This document shows, piece by piece, positions 9,966 through 18,616 of a DNA stretch of 64,000 nucleotides (position 1 is the first letter of the stretch; each line of letters opens with the position of its first letter). Below the pieces are notes generated by a model. The model did not search any database, had not been told where the DNA came from, and saw only the letters and a list, made by a program, of their open reading frames with translations. The position numbers and the translations under genes are program-made. Origin of the DNA: Microbulbifer sp. MKSA007. Its GTDB lineage: Bacteria > Pseudomonadota > Gammaproteobacteria > Pseudomonadales > Cellvibrionaceae. Location: NCBI GenBank assembly GCA_032615215.1, contig CP128433.1, positions 3,493,501-3,557,500 of the forward strand, in the 5' to 3' direction.

Positions 9966-10436
9966 TCAGCGGGTTAGCGCCCTCTCGATGGTTTCCGCGG
10001 TAATTTCAGTAATCCCTTGGGAGTTGGATTCACGGTTACCCGCCACATTGAGCGTCTGCGGACGATTCTTGAGGATAAAGTCGCGCACCAGTTGTACTCG
10101 ATTGGCATCAGTCGGATTGACTACCAAGTGTGGCCTCCCCGATGCCTGGCAGAACTCAATAGTAAACAGGGTGCCATCACTACTGGGATTGGTTGTGAAG
10201 ATAACAGTGGCATCGGAGTTGCGGATATTCTCACGAGTACGCTCTTCCAGATCCGGGGACGTGTTTTCAACCAGCCCAAGCCTTTTCAGAAAATCCGGCC
10301 GATCACCGATCTCAGTCCAGTAACCCTGCGGTGCTGTGCCACCGGTGGCAATTCCCAGGCGCTGCCCTGCCAGCAAGCCGCCGGTATCCGCCCCTGTCTG
10401 ACCACCACTGATAATTTTCTCCGGTCGGAAGATCAC
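9966..10436 (-). CDS. Putative molybdenum carrier, cpYpsA-type Rossmann protein
   Basis: 156 residues beginning MIFRPEKIISGGQTGADTGG. This glycine-rich nucleotide-binding loop followed by ATGGTAPQGYWTEIG is characteristic of the circularly permuted YpsA / putative molybdenum carrier family (SLOG/LOG-like Rossmann fold). Later blocks RENIRNSDATVIFTTNP and GTLFTIEFCQASGRPHLVVN complete the fold. The family was named from a structure suggested to bind molybdenum cofactor; the physiological role is not settled. It stands alone on the minus strand, tail to tail with the antiporter gene. Confidence 0.7.
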   Translation of the reverse strand: MIFRPEKIISGGQTGADTGGLLAGQRLGIATGGTAPQGYWTEIGDRPDFLKRLGLVENTSPDLEERTRENIRNSDATVIFTTNPSSDGTLFTIEFCQASGRPHLVVNPTDANRVQLVRDFILKNRPQTLNVAGNRESNSQGITEITAETIERALTR

Positions 10437-10565
10437 TTTTCTCCCCCATATCGTTTATCGTCCTACTAGCTCGAGCTAGCAGATATCAAGGCAGCGATAA
10501 TTGGCATTGAAATTAACGACCGCAGCCACTAATTTATCTCCAACTTTAGTCTGGCCGGCAGCGCT

Positions 10566-11021
10566 GTGAATTACTATCTGATACTGAAAACACTGCATAT
10601 CCTTTGCGCCATAATCGTACTCGGCACAGGGACCGGCATCGCTTGGTACACCCTGAGGGGCTGGCTGTCCGGAAATGCCCAAGTTATGCAGTGGGTCAGC
10701 CGGGAGACGGTACGGGCAGACTGGATATTTACCGGATCGGCGGTAATTGGTCTATTCGGTAGCGCGGTGGGAATGCTGCTGATTAATCCAAGCTGGATGC
10801 TGCAAGCCTGGCTGCAATTAGCCGCCGGTCTCAGCGCAACCGTGTTCTTGTTGTGGCTGCCGGTTGTTTACCTTCAGTACCAGCTGCGTAAACATGCCAA
10901 AGAGGACGGTAATATAGACAAAATGCGCAAGCTAATGATGGCTTGGTCCCTGCTCGGGGCTATCGCATTTCCCATAACCGTTGTCATTGTCTATCTGATG
11001 GTCTCTAAGCCGGCACTATAA
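10566..11021 (+). CDS. DUF2269-like integral membrane protein
   Basis: 151 residues, GTG start, no convincing SD. Four hydrophobic segments are visible (about 6-28, 52-75, 80-103 and 128-149). The N-terminal pattern YLILKTLHILCAIIVLGTGTG, with a His in the first helix, matches the DUF2269 family of small predicted inner-membrane proteins, whose function is unknown. It is a single gene between two minus-strand genes, convergent with the 11039 gene with 17 bp between them. Confidence 0.6.
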   Translation: MNYYLILKTLHILCAIIVLGTGTGIAWYTLRGWLSGNAQVMQWVSRETVRADWIFTGSAVIGLFGSAVGMLLINPSWMLQAWLQLAAGLSATVFLLWLPVVYLQYQLRKHAKEDGNIDKMRKLMMAWSLLGAIAFPITVVIVYLMVSKPAL

Positions 11022-11038
11022 GGACTCATGCCTGGCCA

Positions 11039-12019
11039 TTACCTCTTCGCCCCCCTGAGGGTCTTATAGCTCGCTCGATGGCCAATATCTTTCCACTGCC
11101 GCTTGAAGTCATCCAGGACGACCCCAGACACGATTTCTGCATTACCTTCCGCACTTTTATCCAAACGGTGTATCGCTTCTTTCTTACATAGTGGAACAAT
11201 AATCGCCGAGCGTTCATGTCGGTCCATTCTCAACAGACGGCTGCGAATATGCTCTGCCTCACCACCGGTACAACTTGCATCTGTAATCACAAATACATTG
11301 GTATCACTGTCCAGGTCCGAGGCTATGGTGCCAAAACCTAGATCAAACTGCCGAAATACCACCCCTTTAAACAGCCCCTCCCCAACTTCCGAACCCGTAA
11401 TAAAGGGCCAGGCATGTGCCAGGGTCCACAAGTAGGACTTACTTAAGACATATTGCAGGTGCTGATTGCGAACAAGCCCCAACTGGAATTGACGCTCAAA
11501 GGTTTCATCATTCAACTTGGCTTTACTGCAAATGGCTTTGGGAATGAGTTCCCCTTTGTAGCTGGTGGTCGGGATAACCACAATAAAATCATCAGCATCC
11601 CGCTTTTTCTCCAACGCCTTAAGAATGGTCGCCTGTAGATGTAAGACAAATTCCTCGGTGGTAATTACATCGTGTGGCAGCGCTGCGTTGTCCATTGCCA
11701 GGTTCATATAAAGTGTTTCCGCTCTATATGCCTGAATAATCGGCTCCAGCTCTTCTCGACTAAACAACAACTTTTCATCGAGAATCGCCTGCTCATTTAT
11801 TTTCTTTGCGTAGCAATCTATCAGCAGTTGGTCTGCGGCATAGATACCGAAATTTCCCGAACTGACACAGCGGAAGTATTCCTCATCTTGCATCGACAAA
11901 AATCGCTCAACCACAGCCCGGCTTATGTCCCGGCCAAACAACTCATAAAGCGCGTCCTCTTGCCTAGGTAAAAAATATTCTTCCGGGTCAATCAACTGCT
12001 GAGATCGTTTAAGAACCAC
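11039..12019 (-). CDS. Uncharacterised 326-residue protein
   Basis: GTG start at 12019 preceded by an AGGTG tract. The product is a soluble protein without signal peptide or membrane segment and has a mixed charged composition. I do not recognise a family. The C-terminal half contains an alternating hydrophobic stretch SDTNVFVITDASCTGGEAE and later ERSAIIVPLCKKEAIHRL, which could be parallel beta strands of an alpha/beta fold. The N-terminal part is helical and acidic (EEYFLPRQEDALYELFG). It lies between a membrane protein gene and the nitroreductase gene, both apparently unrelated, so context gives no lead. Confidence 0.6.
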   Translation of the reverse strand: MVLKRSQQLIDPEEYFLPRQEDALYELFGRDISRAVVERFLSMQDEEYFRCVSSGNFGIYAADQLLIDCYAKKINEQAILDEKLLFSREELEPIIQAYRAETLYMNLAMDNAALPHDVITTEEFVLHLQATILKALEKKRDADDFIVVIPTTSYKGELIPKAICSKAKLNDETFERQFQLGLVRNQHLQYVLSKSYLWTLAHAWPFITGSEVGEGLFKGVVFRQFDLGFGTIASDLDSDTNVFVITDASCTGGEAEHIRSRLLRMDRHERSAIIVPLCKKEAIHRLDKSAEGNAEIVSGVVLDDFKRQWKDIGHRASYKTLRGAKR

Positions 12020-12093
12020 TTAATCACACCTAATTCTTAATCCACTGCCATTAACCCGCATTAACAAATACGAATTATGTTAAACACAACAAT

Positions 12094-12723
12094 TTACAGA
12101 GTTGTGCACACTTCATCGAAATCCAACCGAGGGTTGCGCGGATATAATTTGTCAGTTTCGCCATAGCCAAGGTTGCACAAGAAATTGGACTTAATATGAC
12201 AATCGGGGAAGTGCTCCGGTAGAAAAGCCGGTGCTGAGCATTTTTCACTGAAGAATTCCTCATCAACTAATGCGTTATCAAACCCCGACATTGGACCGCA
12301 ATCGAGCCCCAGGGCCCTCGCCGCTAAAATAAAGTAGCCTCCTTGCAAGGAACCATTGCGAAATGCAGTAACCTCGGCGTATTCGGGGCTATCGGCAAAC
12401 CATTCCCGCGCAGGAGTCTGGGGGTAGAGCCTCGGAAGGTGTTCATAAAAGTGCATATCGTAAGCAATAATGGCAGTCACCGGAGCCCGCATAGTTTTTT
12501 CAATGTTTCCTTCATTAAGCGCTGGCTTGAGCCGCTCCTTAGCCTCCTTACTTACAACAAACACCAATCGCATAGGGCAACAATTAGCACTGGTGGGTCC
12601 GAATTTGACCAAGTCGTAAAGCTGTTTCAAAACCTCTTTTGAAACCGGCTTATCCTGCCAATGACTATGGGTTCGGGCTTTGTTGAATAGCTGGTCGAGC
12701 ACCTCAGAGGAAACAGGTTGCAT
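12094..12723 (-). CDS. rutE: RutE/HadB-type nitroreductase (malonic semialdehyde reductase)
   Basis: 209 residues that follow E. coli RutE almost end to end: ARTHSHWQDKPVSKEVL, KFGPTSANCCPMRLVFV, APVTAIIAYDMHFYEHLP, ETAFRN-like EVTAFRNGSLQGGYFILAARALGLDCGPMSGFDN and a closing NLGYGETDKLYPRNPRL. A short insertion of about 14 residues precedes the last block. The family binds FMN and uses NAD(P)H; RutE reduces malonic semialdehyde to 3-hydroxypropionate in uracil degradation. No other rut genes are in the window, so the physiological substrate here may differ. The ATG at 12723 has a GGGG-containing SD about 8 nt upstream. Confidence 0.85.
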   Translation of the reverse strand: MQPVSSEVLDQLFNKARTHSHWQDKPVSKEVLKQLYDLVKFGPTSANCCPMRLVFVVSKEAKERLKPALNEGNIEKTMRAPVTAIIAYDMHFYEHLPRLYPQTPAREWFADSPEYAEVTAFRNGSLQGGYFILAARALGLDCGPMSGFDNALVDEEFFSEKCSAPAFLPEHFPDCHIKSNFLCNLGYGETDKLYPRNPRLDFDEVCTTL

Positions 12724-12777
12724 AAGAGCTACCCCAAAATAACTTCGCTGGTAACAGTTTAGTTTGCGCCAGACATT

Positions 12778-13242
12778 TCAAAGGAGCAGCAGAATCATTA
12801 GAAGATGGCAGGCCATCACTAGGTAGGTCACGATGCTGCGGGTGCGGAAATACTGATCCCGCCCGGGCAGATTGGGGTTCAACCGGGCCTCGGCCCAGAC
12901 AACAAAACCGAAAGCAACTAGTAATACCGGTAGCGCCCAAGTGGTGCGAAACATCAGCAGCGCCACCCACCCCACCAACGTCACCAGGTTACTCAGTAGC
13001 GCTAAAATCATCCTATGCGGATGCCCCACTTGATTGAGTGCAGCACCCCACCAAACACCGCAAAGAAAACTCAGAATCACGGCGCTGTAGGCGGTGAACA
13101 GTAGGCGCGGAGTCACTCCCCAAAGAGAAAACCCTAACCACTGCATAATGATTCCTGCGACAAATGGAATCAAACCAAGGTAAGCCAGCCAGTCAAACAG
13201 CCGCGTATCTACTGGTGGGTAGTGATGGATGTCAGTGTCCAT
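12778..13242 (-). CDS. DUF3429 family membrane protein
   Basis: 154 residues with about five hydrophobic segments. The sequence pattern WLAYLGLIPFVAGI, then AYSAVILSFLCGVWWG and a final RTRSIVTYLVMACHLLMI matches the DUF3429 family of small inner-membrane proteins of unknown function. It is transcribed away from the DUF3081-like gene, whose start lies only 70 bp from its own, so the two probably share a divergent promoter region. Confidence 0.7.
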   Translation of the reverse strand: MDTDIHHYPPVDTRLFDWLAYLGLIPFVAGIIMQWLGFSLWGVTPRLLFTAYSAVILSFLCGVWWGAALNQVGHPHRMILALLSNLVTLVGWVALLMFRTTWALPVLLVAFGFVVWAEARLNPNLPGRDQYFRTRSIVTYLVMACHLLMILLLL

Positions 13243-13312
13243 GTCGTCTAAGCTTCCAAGTCAAAGACAGTTTCGTCTCAAACAACAAGCTTAGCGGCAG
13301 GAGCAAGCAGCA

Positions 13313-13573
13313 ATGGATGCCGAACAGAAGATTGACGTCAAACAAGCGCTGCGGGTGTTTGATAGGGCGACAAAGGAGGGGCGCAAGGAAGGTAACGAAT
13401 GGCATTACCAGGGACTGGCAGTCAGCACTGACTTTGACGGCTATACGGTTTTTATCAACTCCCCCAAAGTAAAACTCACCATATTTTTCCACAATAAATT
13501 TTCTGTGGATTCCACCAGCAGCAAAGAGCTCGAAGAGTTTATTCGGCTATTGAAAAAGCTTGATTCAGGATAA
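13313..13573 (+). CDS. Small DUF3081-like protein
   Basis: 86 residues with an SD (AGGAG) about 10 nt before the ATG. The core GLAVSTDFDGYTVFINS...LTIFFHNKFSVD resembles the DUF3081 family of small cytosolic gammaproteobacterial proteins, which have no known function. No signal peptide or membrane segment. It is divergent from the DUF3429 gene. Confidence 0.65.
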   Translation: MDAEQKIDVKQALRVFDRATKEGRKEGNEWHYQGLAVSTDFDGYTVFINSPKVKLTIFFHNKFSVDSTSSKELEEFIRLLKKLDSG

Positions 13574-13875
13574 GAGAAAAGAACCTAGAAACCTCAAACA
13601 GAGGTAAATTTTAAACACCAAAATGAGACACGGTGAGAGCAACTTTTCGACATTCACTAAAAGAACACCGTATGCACAAATGGAGACACTATCCACCACC
13701 AAGCTTAAAAATCTCAGAAAACCCAACGCATCCGGTTTAAAATTACAGCCTAATACTACCGCAGCTACCTTCCAGATAAATCGATCATCTTACGGACTTA
13801 TTCGGGTAGCACAGAATTTTGAAGCCCAGCGAAACATTGACCCATCATTTCACCCAAAGTCCGCTGGGCTAAATC
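13574..13875. other. Non-coding stretch with one inverted repeat
   Basis: I see no supportable gene here. A frame on the plus strand (13623-13901) has no SD, no recognisable domain and odd composition. AGCCCAGC at 13823-13830 pairs with GCTGGGCT at 13863-13870 across a 32-nt loop. It lies just past the 3' end of the small minus-strand gene and may act as a weak terminator or mRNA end structure. Confidence 0.35.
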
Positions 13876-14094
13876 TTAAGCTTCCCCTAGTAGAATTTTA
13901 ATTATTGCCCCAAGAATATAACCAACACTATCCGTCACTCCACCAGACACATCACTTCCAGCCATTAACATATCTGCTGAAATGGTTTTCCCTTCTTCAG
14001 ATATCTGAGTGTGAATCACATCCTCATGTATTGATCCAGCAAAACATACACTGACAGTTAAGACCATAAAAAACAATTTATATATAACTTTCAT
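13876..14094 (-). CDS. Small secreted/membrane protein, unknown
   Basis: 72 residues starting at the ATG at 14094, which has an excellent SD (AGGAGGA, 14101-14107) at 7-nt spacing. ATGs further upstream (14100, 14142) are poorer choices because the SD lies on or after them. MKVIYKLFFMVLTVSVCFA is a clear signal peptide. The mature part is short, with acidic and hydroxyl residues, and ends in a hydrophobic segment (VGYILGAIIKILLG) that could insert in a membrane. No family is recognised. It is the last and apparently only intact member of a decayed minus-strand gene cluster: the previous frame ends 20 nt before its start codon, as in an operon. Confidence 0.55.
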   Translation of the reverse strand: MKVIYKLFFMVLTVSVCFAGSIHEDVIHTQISEEGKTISADMLMAGSDVSGGVTDSVGYILGAIIKILLGEA

Positions 14095-14113
14095 TAACAT
14101 TCCTCCTAATTGA

Positions 14114-14355
14114 TCAAATTTTCCACCTTTCCTTCTTTCCATCCTCCAAAAATCTCCCTATTTTTGGAATATCCACATTAATGGATATTTGAACAGCCTT
14201 CAAACCTATTAGATTAAACTTAAAATTCTCATATGAAACCTTATTAGCTTCCATGAATGAAAAAATACCTGCGAGATCAGCCTGGGTGTTACTCCCTGAC
14301 GGAACAAAGTAGCCAGCAAGATCGAACTTGCGATTGCCAATATCTTCCGCGTCAT
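14114..14355 (-). pseudogene. Remnant of a small exported protein, frameshifted
   Basis: An ATG at 14355 with an AGGGGG SD (14363-14369) begins MTRKILAIASSILLA, a typical signal sequence. The frame then diverges, and a coherent protein continues in the next frame (GYFVPSGSNTQADLAG ... ISINVDIPKIGRFLEDGKK) to a stop at 14114, directly before the SD of the next gene. A one-base shift at about 14302-14318 would join the two into roughly 80 residues. The upstream frame stops 2 nt before this ATG, suggesting translational coupling. The family is unrecognised. Confidence 0.4.
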
Positions 14356-14357
14356 AT

Positions 14358-15310
14358 TCAATCCCCCTGAAACCTAAAAGGTATCAACACCTCCAAAAGT
14401 TCAGTGCTATCATTGGGAGACGCGCCTAGTACTTTTCTGCCACGTCTAAAAGCAGAGGACCACCACCTGCCAACATGGTAGAATTGTGTTTAAAAAAATC
14501 CAATAGTTGGTTATCCATAACCAGACACTTCGTCAAACACCAGTCCCAAATAACAGCATCTCCCCAACCTTCCTTTAATATCAACCTTTACATTTCATTG
14601 CATGCAAATATTTTTTAACATCCTCAGGAGCCAATAAACAATTACAGCTTTGAAATATCTTGCTCCTGGCAACATCATTGGTCACACAAAAGATCATCTT
14701 GAGCATCAATACTGATTCAGAGTTAGCTATGTTGATGCTCAAACGGCAAAATATAACCTTTTTCGCCAGAGTAAAGTTGGAAGCTTGCCATGTCTTTTTT
14801 CAGTCCTTCTCGAGGAAGGCCAAATAGCCTTACACCCTAACAGGATTCTTTAATGGCTTTATTGATACAACCTTCTCGCCAAGGATAAATGTAAATCATG
14901 GTCATATCTACTGGAGAGCGTCCCAAGATCTTTATATTTTCTGCAAACTAAAATACTACGGCGTCTAAGTGATCAACCCCACCGTGAATACCGTTTTGCT
15001 TTATGAGATCTTGTGCAAAATTATTGAGTAAAGCACGGGGCAGCCTTGCCTTTGTGCTTCTCTCAGCATCTGTATATTTCTTGGAAATGAAAGATAGTTT
15101 TTCCATTACTTACATTTTCTGGGGGAGGAGGGAAGAAATACCGGGCTACCTGGTACAAACTCACCATAACAATCATCCTGACTGATCATTACGCTCCTCA
15201 ATCTTCAGTGCTCCAAGATCGCCGAATGCGGCCCCTGCAGTAACACCAATAGGTTTACCGTCCTAGGCTTTCCCGTTTTGGTGCATTTCTCAGGAAGCCT
15301 AAAAAATTCC
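14358..15310 (-). pseudogene. Decayed gene cluster, several broken frames
   Basis: Reading the minus strand gives several protein-like pieces separated by stops or frame changes: GKPIGVTAGAAFGDLGALK (near 15270-15200); MEKLSFISKKYTDAERSTKA from an ATG at 15106, continuing after one stop to YIYPWREGCINKAIKESC; CVTNDVARSKIFQSCNC...DVKKYLHAMKCKG; then GWGDAVIWDWCLTKCLVMDN...GGGPLLLDVA and, one frame away, RKVLGASPNDSTELLEVLIP ending RFQGD at 14358. The pieces look like once-real genes rather than random translation, but I recognise no family. No transposase or integrase is evident. Boundaries are approximate. Confidence 0.35.
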
Positions 15311-15760
15311 TGAAATTAGCCCGTCGCCTAGTATCTCTCTCTTATATGTCGTTAAGCAGTTTCATTACCCCTTAATGCACTACAAAAAAGTACCCAAAGA
15401 GTCACTTTCGTCTTCCTTGAATCACTCAGACAAAGATGCCCATAAACCATTTATGCTTTCTGGTTACAAAATAACTGATTGAAAATAAAAGCTAATTAAG
15501 AAACGGCACGTAAATCTTCAAAAGGCGGTACTCAAAAACTGTACTTCCACACATTGGCTCTAATTTATAATTTTTACGGAAGGATGGTCAGTAGAAATCA
15601 CTGTACAGTACGTAAGTTTTTCAAGATTGGCCAACAGGGTATTGATGAACAGCCCCTAGTGTACGAGTTTGATCTTCTAGCGAGCCTACGATAGTACAGC
15701 TTACAAATACCCTTTAGTATTAGTTTACTACTGCTCACCCAGCTTACTTATAGCGTTCGA

Positions 15761-16020
15761 TCAGTCGATATCGACTTGTAATGGCGAGTTCCCAAAGAGA
15801 CCTGTGCTGATTTTTAGAGCACTAACGTGGAAGCGGGCAAAGGCAACAGAACTACCAAGCTGTCTCACGATAACCCCATAGCCAACGATTAGAGCTACTG
15901 CTGAAATGACCCAATTTAGTGAGCTTAGGCAGCGAGTATTCTGGCGTTTCCTCTAAAGAATCAGGAAGCTTGGAGCCAATAAACGTCAATGCAAAAGCTT
16001 CCTGTAAATCTGAGCCACCT
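15761..16020 (-). pseudogene. Remnant of a small membrane-anchored protein
   Basis: Two overlapping minus-strand frames together read as one protein: LQEAFALTFIGSKLPDSLEE in the first, then, after a frame change near 15920, NWVISAVALIVGYGVIVRQL (a transmembrane-like helix) and a tail ending SPLQVDID before the stop at 15761. No intact start joins them. The segment abuts the end of miaE. Between it and 15310 no coherent frame was found. Boundaries and the idea of a single ancestral gene are inference. Confidence 0.3.
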
Positions 16021-16038
16021 TAGCAGGCCAAGCGAGAA

Positions 16039-16665
16039 TTACTGCCCGGCACTCTCCGGCACACCACTGTGAAAGCGGAACTGTCCATCACTGCCTTCCA
16101 CTAATTCCTTTTCTTTCTCCAGCAGTACCTGAACCCTAGATTGAATATCTTCATCGGAAGCCTTCTGGGCAAGGTGTAGGTAATCGCGGAAGTGACGCGC
16201 CTCAGATTTAAGCAGGGAGAGATAAAACTTCTGCAACTCATCATCTAACTGAGGCGCAATCCGTGCAAAGCGCTCGCAGGAGCGCGCCTCGATAATAGCG
16301 CCACAAATCAGCGTGTCGATCAGTCGCCCCGGCTCTGCGCTGCGGACTTCGGCACGAAGGCCCGCCGCGTAGCGGGAGGCACTAACGTGGTGGTAGGCGA
16401 TACCGCGTTTCTCCATAATCGCCAGCACCTGCTCAAAGTGGCGTAGCTCTTCGCGAGCCAGACGCGACATTTTGTTCAGCAGCTCAAAGTCATTCAGATA
16501 GCGAAACATCAGGTTCAGGGCAGTACCCGCCGCTTTTTTCTCGCAGTTGGCATGATCAATCAGCATCATTTCCGGCTCCTTCAATGCCGCCTCCACCCAG
16601 GCATCGGGCGTGGGACACAGCAGGAATTCATTGATAGCGGACAGATCTGGGATTTGAGCATTCAT
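16039..16665 (-). CDS. miaE: tRNA-(ms2io6A)-hydroxylase MiaE
   Basis: A ferritin-like di-iron monooxygenase. The iron ligands are visible: the Glu of LIDHANCEKKAAGTAL, the ExxH-like LAREELRHFEQVL, IEARSCERFA, and SEARHFRDYL. MiaE hydroxylates the isopentenyl group of 2-methylthio-N6-isopentenyladenosine at tRNA position 37 (tRNAs reading UNN codons). I start it at the ATG at 16665 (MNAQIPDLSAINEFLL), which matches the start of Pseudomonas-type MiaE. An in-frame GTG at 16728 would add 21 residues unlike the family. Neither start has a strong SD. It is a single gene, divergent from the Tus-family gene. Confidence 0.9.
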   Translation of the reverse strand: MNAQIPDLSAINEFLLCPTPDAWVEAALKEPEMMLIDHANCEKKAAGTALNLMFRYLNDFELLNKMSRLAREELRHFEQVLAIMEKRGIAYHHVSASRYAAGLRAEVRSAEPGRLIDTLICGAIIEARSCERFARIAPQLDDELQKFYLSLLKSEARHFRDYLHLAQKASDEDIQSRVQVLLEKEKELVEGSDGQFRFHSGVPESAGQ

Positions 16666-16885
16666 AGGGCGAACAAACTTAACCGGAGCAAAATAACTTG
16701 GCGCGGGATTATAGCGGCCCCAAGCCACAAACGCCCACTTTTAAACCTCTAACGGGCACTACTTCACCGACTGACAGAGCCTGGCAGCAATTACCCAAGA
16801 AGGTCCCTAATGATAAATACACTCAACTTGATAACGATTTATTAAGTGCATTAATATAAAAATCACTTTTTATCCGGCATATCTG

Positions 16886-17821
16886 ATGAATGACTACAGA
16901 ACCCAGGCAAAAGCTATCCCACCGCTACTGGAAAACGTCCATGGCGCCGCCCAAGCCCTGAGAGAATCCCTGGAGTTGCTGCAAAATGCCGAGAAACCCT
17001 GGCAGCACTATCTACTTCAGCCCCCTTTCGCACAGGATGCCGCACTCAGTCTCAATCAGAGCTTTGAACGCCCCTATTCACTGTCAGGCGCTCTCTACTC
17101 GCAACTCGACTATCTGGAGCCCGTTAGCGCCGGAGGAGATGCCCGCGCTACTTTACAAGTACCAGGTTTATTGGCGGTACCGACCAAAACCCTTGAGCTT
17201 GCCCAACAACTCAATAGCCACAAAGAGATCTTTGCCAAGGCTATTGCCGAACTTCGCAGCGCCCTAGCGGAGCGGCCAGTAGCTGAGCAGGATCGCACTG
17301 TGCGGGAAACCCTTGCGGATGCTAGGTACCCCCGCGCACATCTACGCCAATGCTACCGGCTAGTGTTGATGTGCCCGAAGCGGCCGGATGCCATCACCCT
17401 TTCATGGATCAAGGCGCGTAAATCCATTCGCAAGGTCACGGTGAAATGGTGTGAAAAGAAGTTGGTGCAGCTCGACCCTCAAGGGTCCGATCCCGGTATC
17501 CAATATCAGCGCCAGCTACTCGCCGGGCTACACAAAAGCCAGCAGGAGGATTTACGCCAAGTGCAGGTACAGAGTCGCCCTAATCTCCAGGTAGCGGAAA
17601 TCTTCTATGGGCACGAGCTAGGTGAGGAAGAGGAATATCATCAGGTCGGCTATTCCTCCATGCCGATTCTGGTAGAGGCCAACGAAGCCGGGCAGCTGCC
17701 TGAATTCACCCGAGTTGACCACCAACCGAGCTTGAGTCGGCGGCGCCAGCGGCGGGATCTGGCAATCGCCAGTGAGCCCTTTCTACCGGCGCTCAGAGTA
17801 TTTTTGCGCCAGCAGCGCTAA
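16886..17821 (+). CDS. tus: Tus-family replication terminus-binding protein
   Basis: 311 residues. The overall pattern follows the DNA replication terminus site-binding protein family: a helical N-terminus, a central segment AHLRQCYRLVLMCPKRPDAITLSWIKARKSIRKVT resembling the [23 protein letters not shown] block of E. coli Tus, and a second DNA-contacting strand region LQVAEIFYGHELGEEEEYHQ before SSMPILVEANEAGQLP. The C-terminus is basic (LSRRRQRRDLA). Similarity is moderate, so the assignment rests on order of blocks rather than identity. Tus binds Ter sites and blocks replication forks from one side; its presence suggests the window is near the chromosome terminus. I found no convincing Ter site in the 100 bp upstream, where E. 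coli has TerB. Confidence 0.7.
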   Translation: MNDYRTQAKAIPPLLENVHGAAQALRESLELLQNAEKPWQHYLLQPPFAQDAALSLNQSFERPYSLSGALYSQLDYLEPVSAGGDARATLQVPGLLAVPTKTLELAQQLNSHKEIFAKAIAELRSALAERPVAEQDRTVRETLADARYPRAHLRQCYRLVLMCPKRPDAITLSWIKARKSIRKVTVKWCEKKLVQLDPQGSDPGIQYQRQLLAGLHKSQQEDLRQVQVQSRPNLQVAEIFYGHELGEEEEYHQVGYSSMPILVEANEAGQLPEFTRVDHQPSLSRRRQRRDLAIASEPFLPALRVFLRQQR

Positions 17822-17864
17822 ACCCAGGCTCTCAAATGGAGCTGCCATCAACTTTTGAACCGTC

Positions 17865-18314
17865 CTAGGTAATACCAGGCGCCACATAGCGCTGGTAATA
17901 GGCGACAGACAGTGCGTAAAAATCCTCATCAATAAGGCGGCGAATTTCCACCAGTGGGACGCCGCGCGCCTGTGCAGTGAGTTGCAACCCAAAAGCCTTG
18001 AGGTCTGATATTTGGCTGGCCCCTGCCCTCAACAGTTCGAACACCCAACAGTAGGGATTTTGACTTTCATCAAAACGGACCCGCTGGTGATGAAGCTGCT
18101 CCAATAGCAGCTCGCGATCCACGATCTCCAACTGGCTGCGCACCGCATTCACCAAATACCCCTCTCGGCGCTCGGCAATTACCCGGCGCTGTTCTTCACT
18201 GTAGGCATTCCAATCAATAACCTCATGTGCAAAGCGCTTGCAGCCACGACAAACATCATCGCCAATTCCTGTGGAGCAAACACCGATACAGGGCGTGCGA
18301 ACCTTCTTGTACAT
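17865..18314 (-). CDS. DUF1289 domain protein
   Basis: 149 residues. The N-terminus TPCIGVCSTGIGDDVCRGCKRFAHEVIDW is a textbook DUF1289 motif: four cysteines in the order CxxxC...CxxC that may bind a metal, followed by the helix YSEEQRRVIAERREGYL. The remaining C-terminal two thirds (helical, ending YALSVAYYQRYVAPG) extends beyond the usual short DUF1289 proteins. Function unknown. It converges with the Tus-family gene. Confidence 0.7.
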   Translation of the reverse strand: MYKKVRTPCIGVCSTGIGDDVCRGCKRFAHEVIDWNAYSEEQRRVIAERREGYLVNAVRSQLEIVDRELLLEQLHHQRVRFDESQNPYCWVFELLRAGASQISDLKAFGLQLTAQARGVPLVEIRRLIDEDFYALSVAYYQRYVAPGIT

Positions 18315-18616
18315 TAACTATCCGACCAACCTATTTATGCCGCCCGCGCGGCCTTCAAATTGCGCGTAGCCTATTTTGTTTCCGCCGCCAAGAAAAGGGG
18401 GAAGTACCAGCTGCCAAACTACTAAAATTCACCTAGCAAATAGTCATAATTCACTTAAATTATTGATTTTTCGATAAACTTAACAGCAGTAGGGCTTTCC
18501 TGTAGTATTCGCCCCCCGCCATCAGCGGCCTCGAAAAAAAATCCCGGCTGACAGTTAATAGACCGGGAATTCCACCCGCTGTAGGTGCCACCCCACACAC
18601 CAAGAGGGACTTATCA
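18315..18616. other. Intergenic region upstream of acnB
   Basis: 302 bp between a divergent DUF1289 gene and acnB. It is AT-rich around 18430-18490, where the acnB promoter presumably lies, but I cannot fix a -35/-10 pair. A GAGGGAC SD at 18604-18610 serves the acnB GTG start. Confidence 0.4.

Noticed and set aside
13823..13870. Integron attC-like or CRISPR-like palindrome
   Set aside because: A single 8-bp inverted repeat with no attC core sites, no repetition and no integrase or cas gene.
13623..13901. Plus-strand frame of 92 codons
   Set aside because: No SD, no domain, overlaps the small minus-strand gene and a hairpin.
15003..15185. Plus-strand frame of 60 codons
   Set aside because: It is antisense to a better protein-like minus-strand reading (MEKLSFISKKYTDAERSTKA) and has no SD.
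15463..15482. Ter-like sequence (minus strand core TTTTGTAACCAG) near the Tus-family gene
   Set aside because: Shares the TTGTAAC core with E. coli Ter sites but lacks the critical G before it and has several other mismatches; one such match in AT-rich DNA is not evidence.
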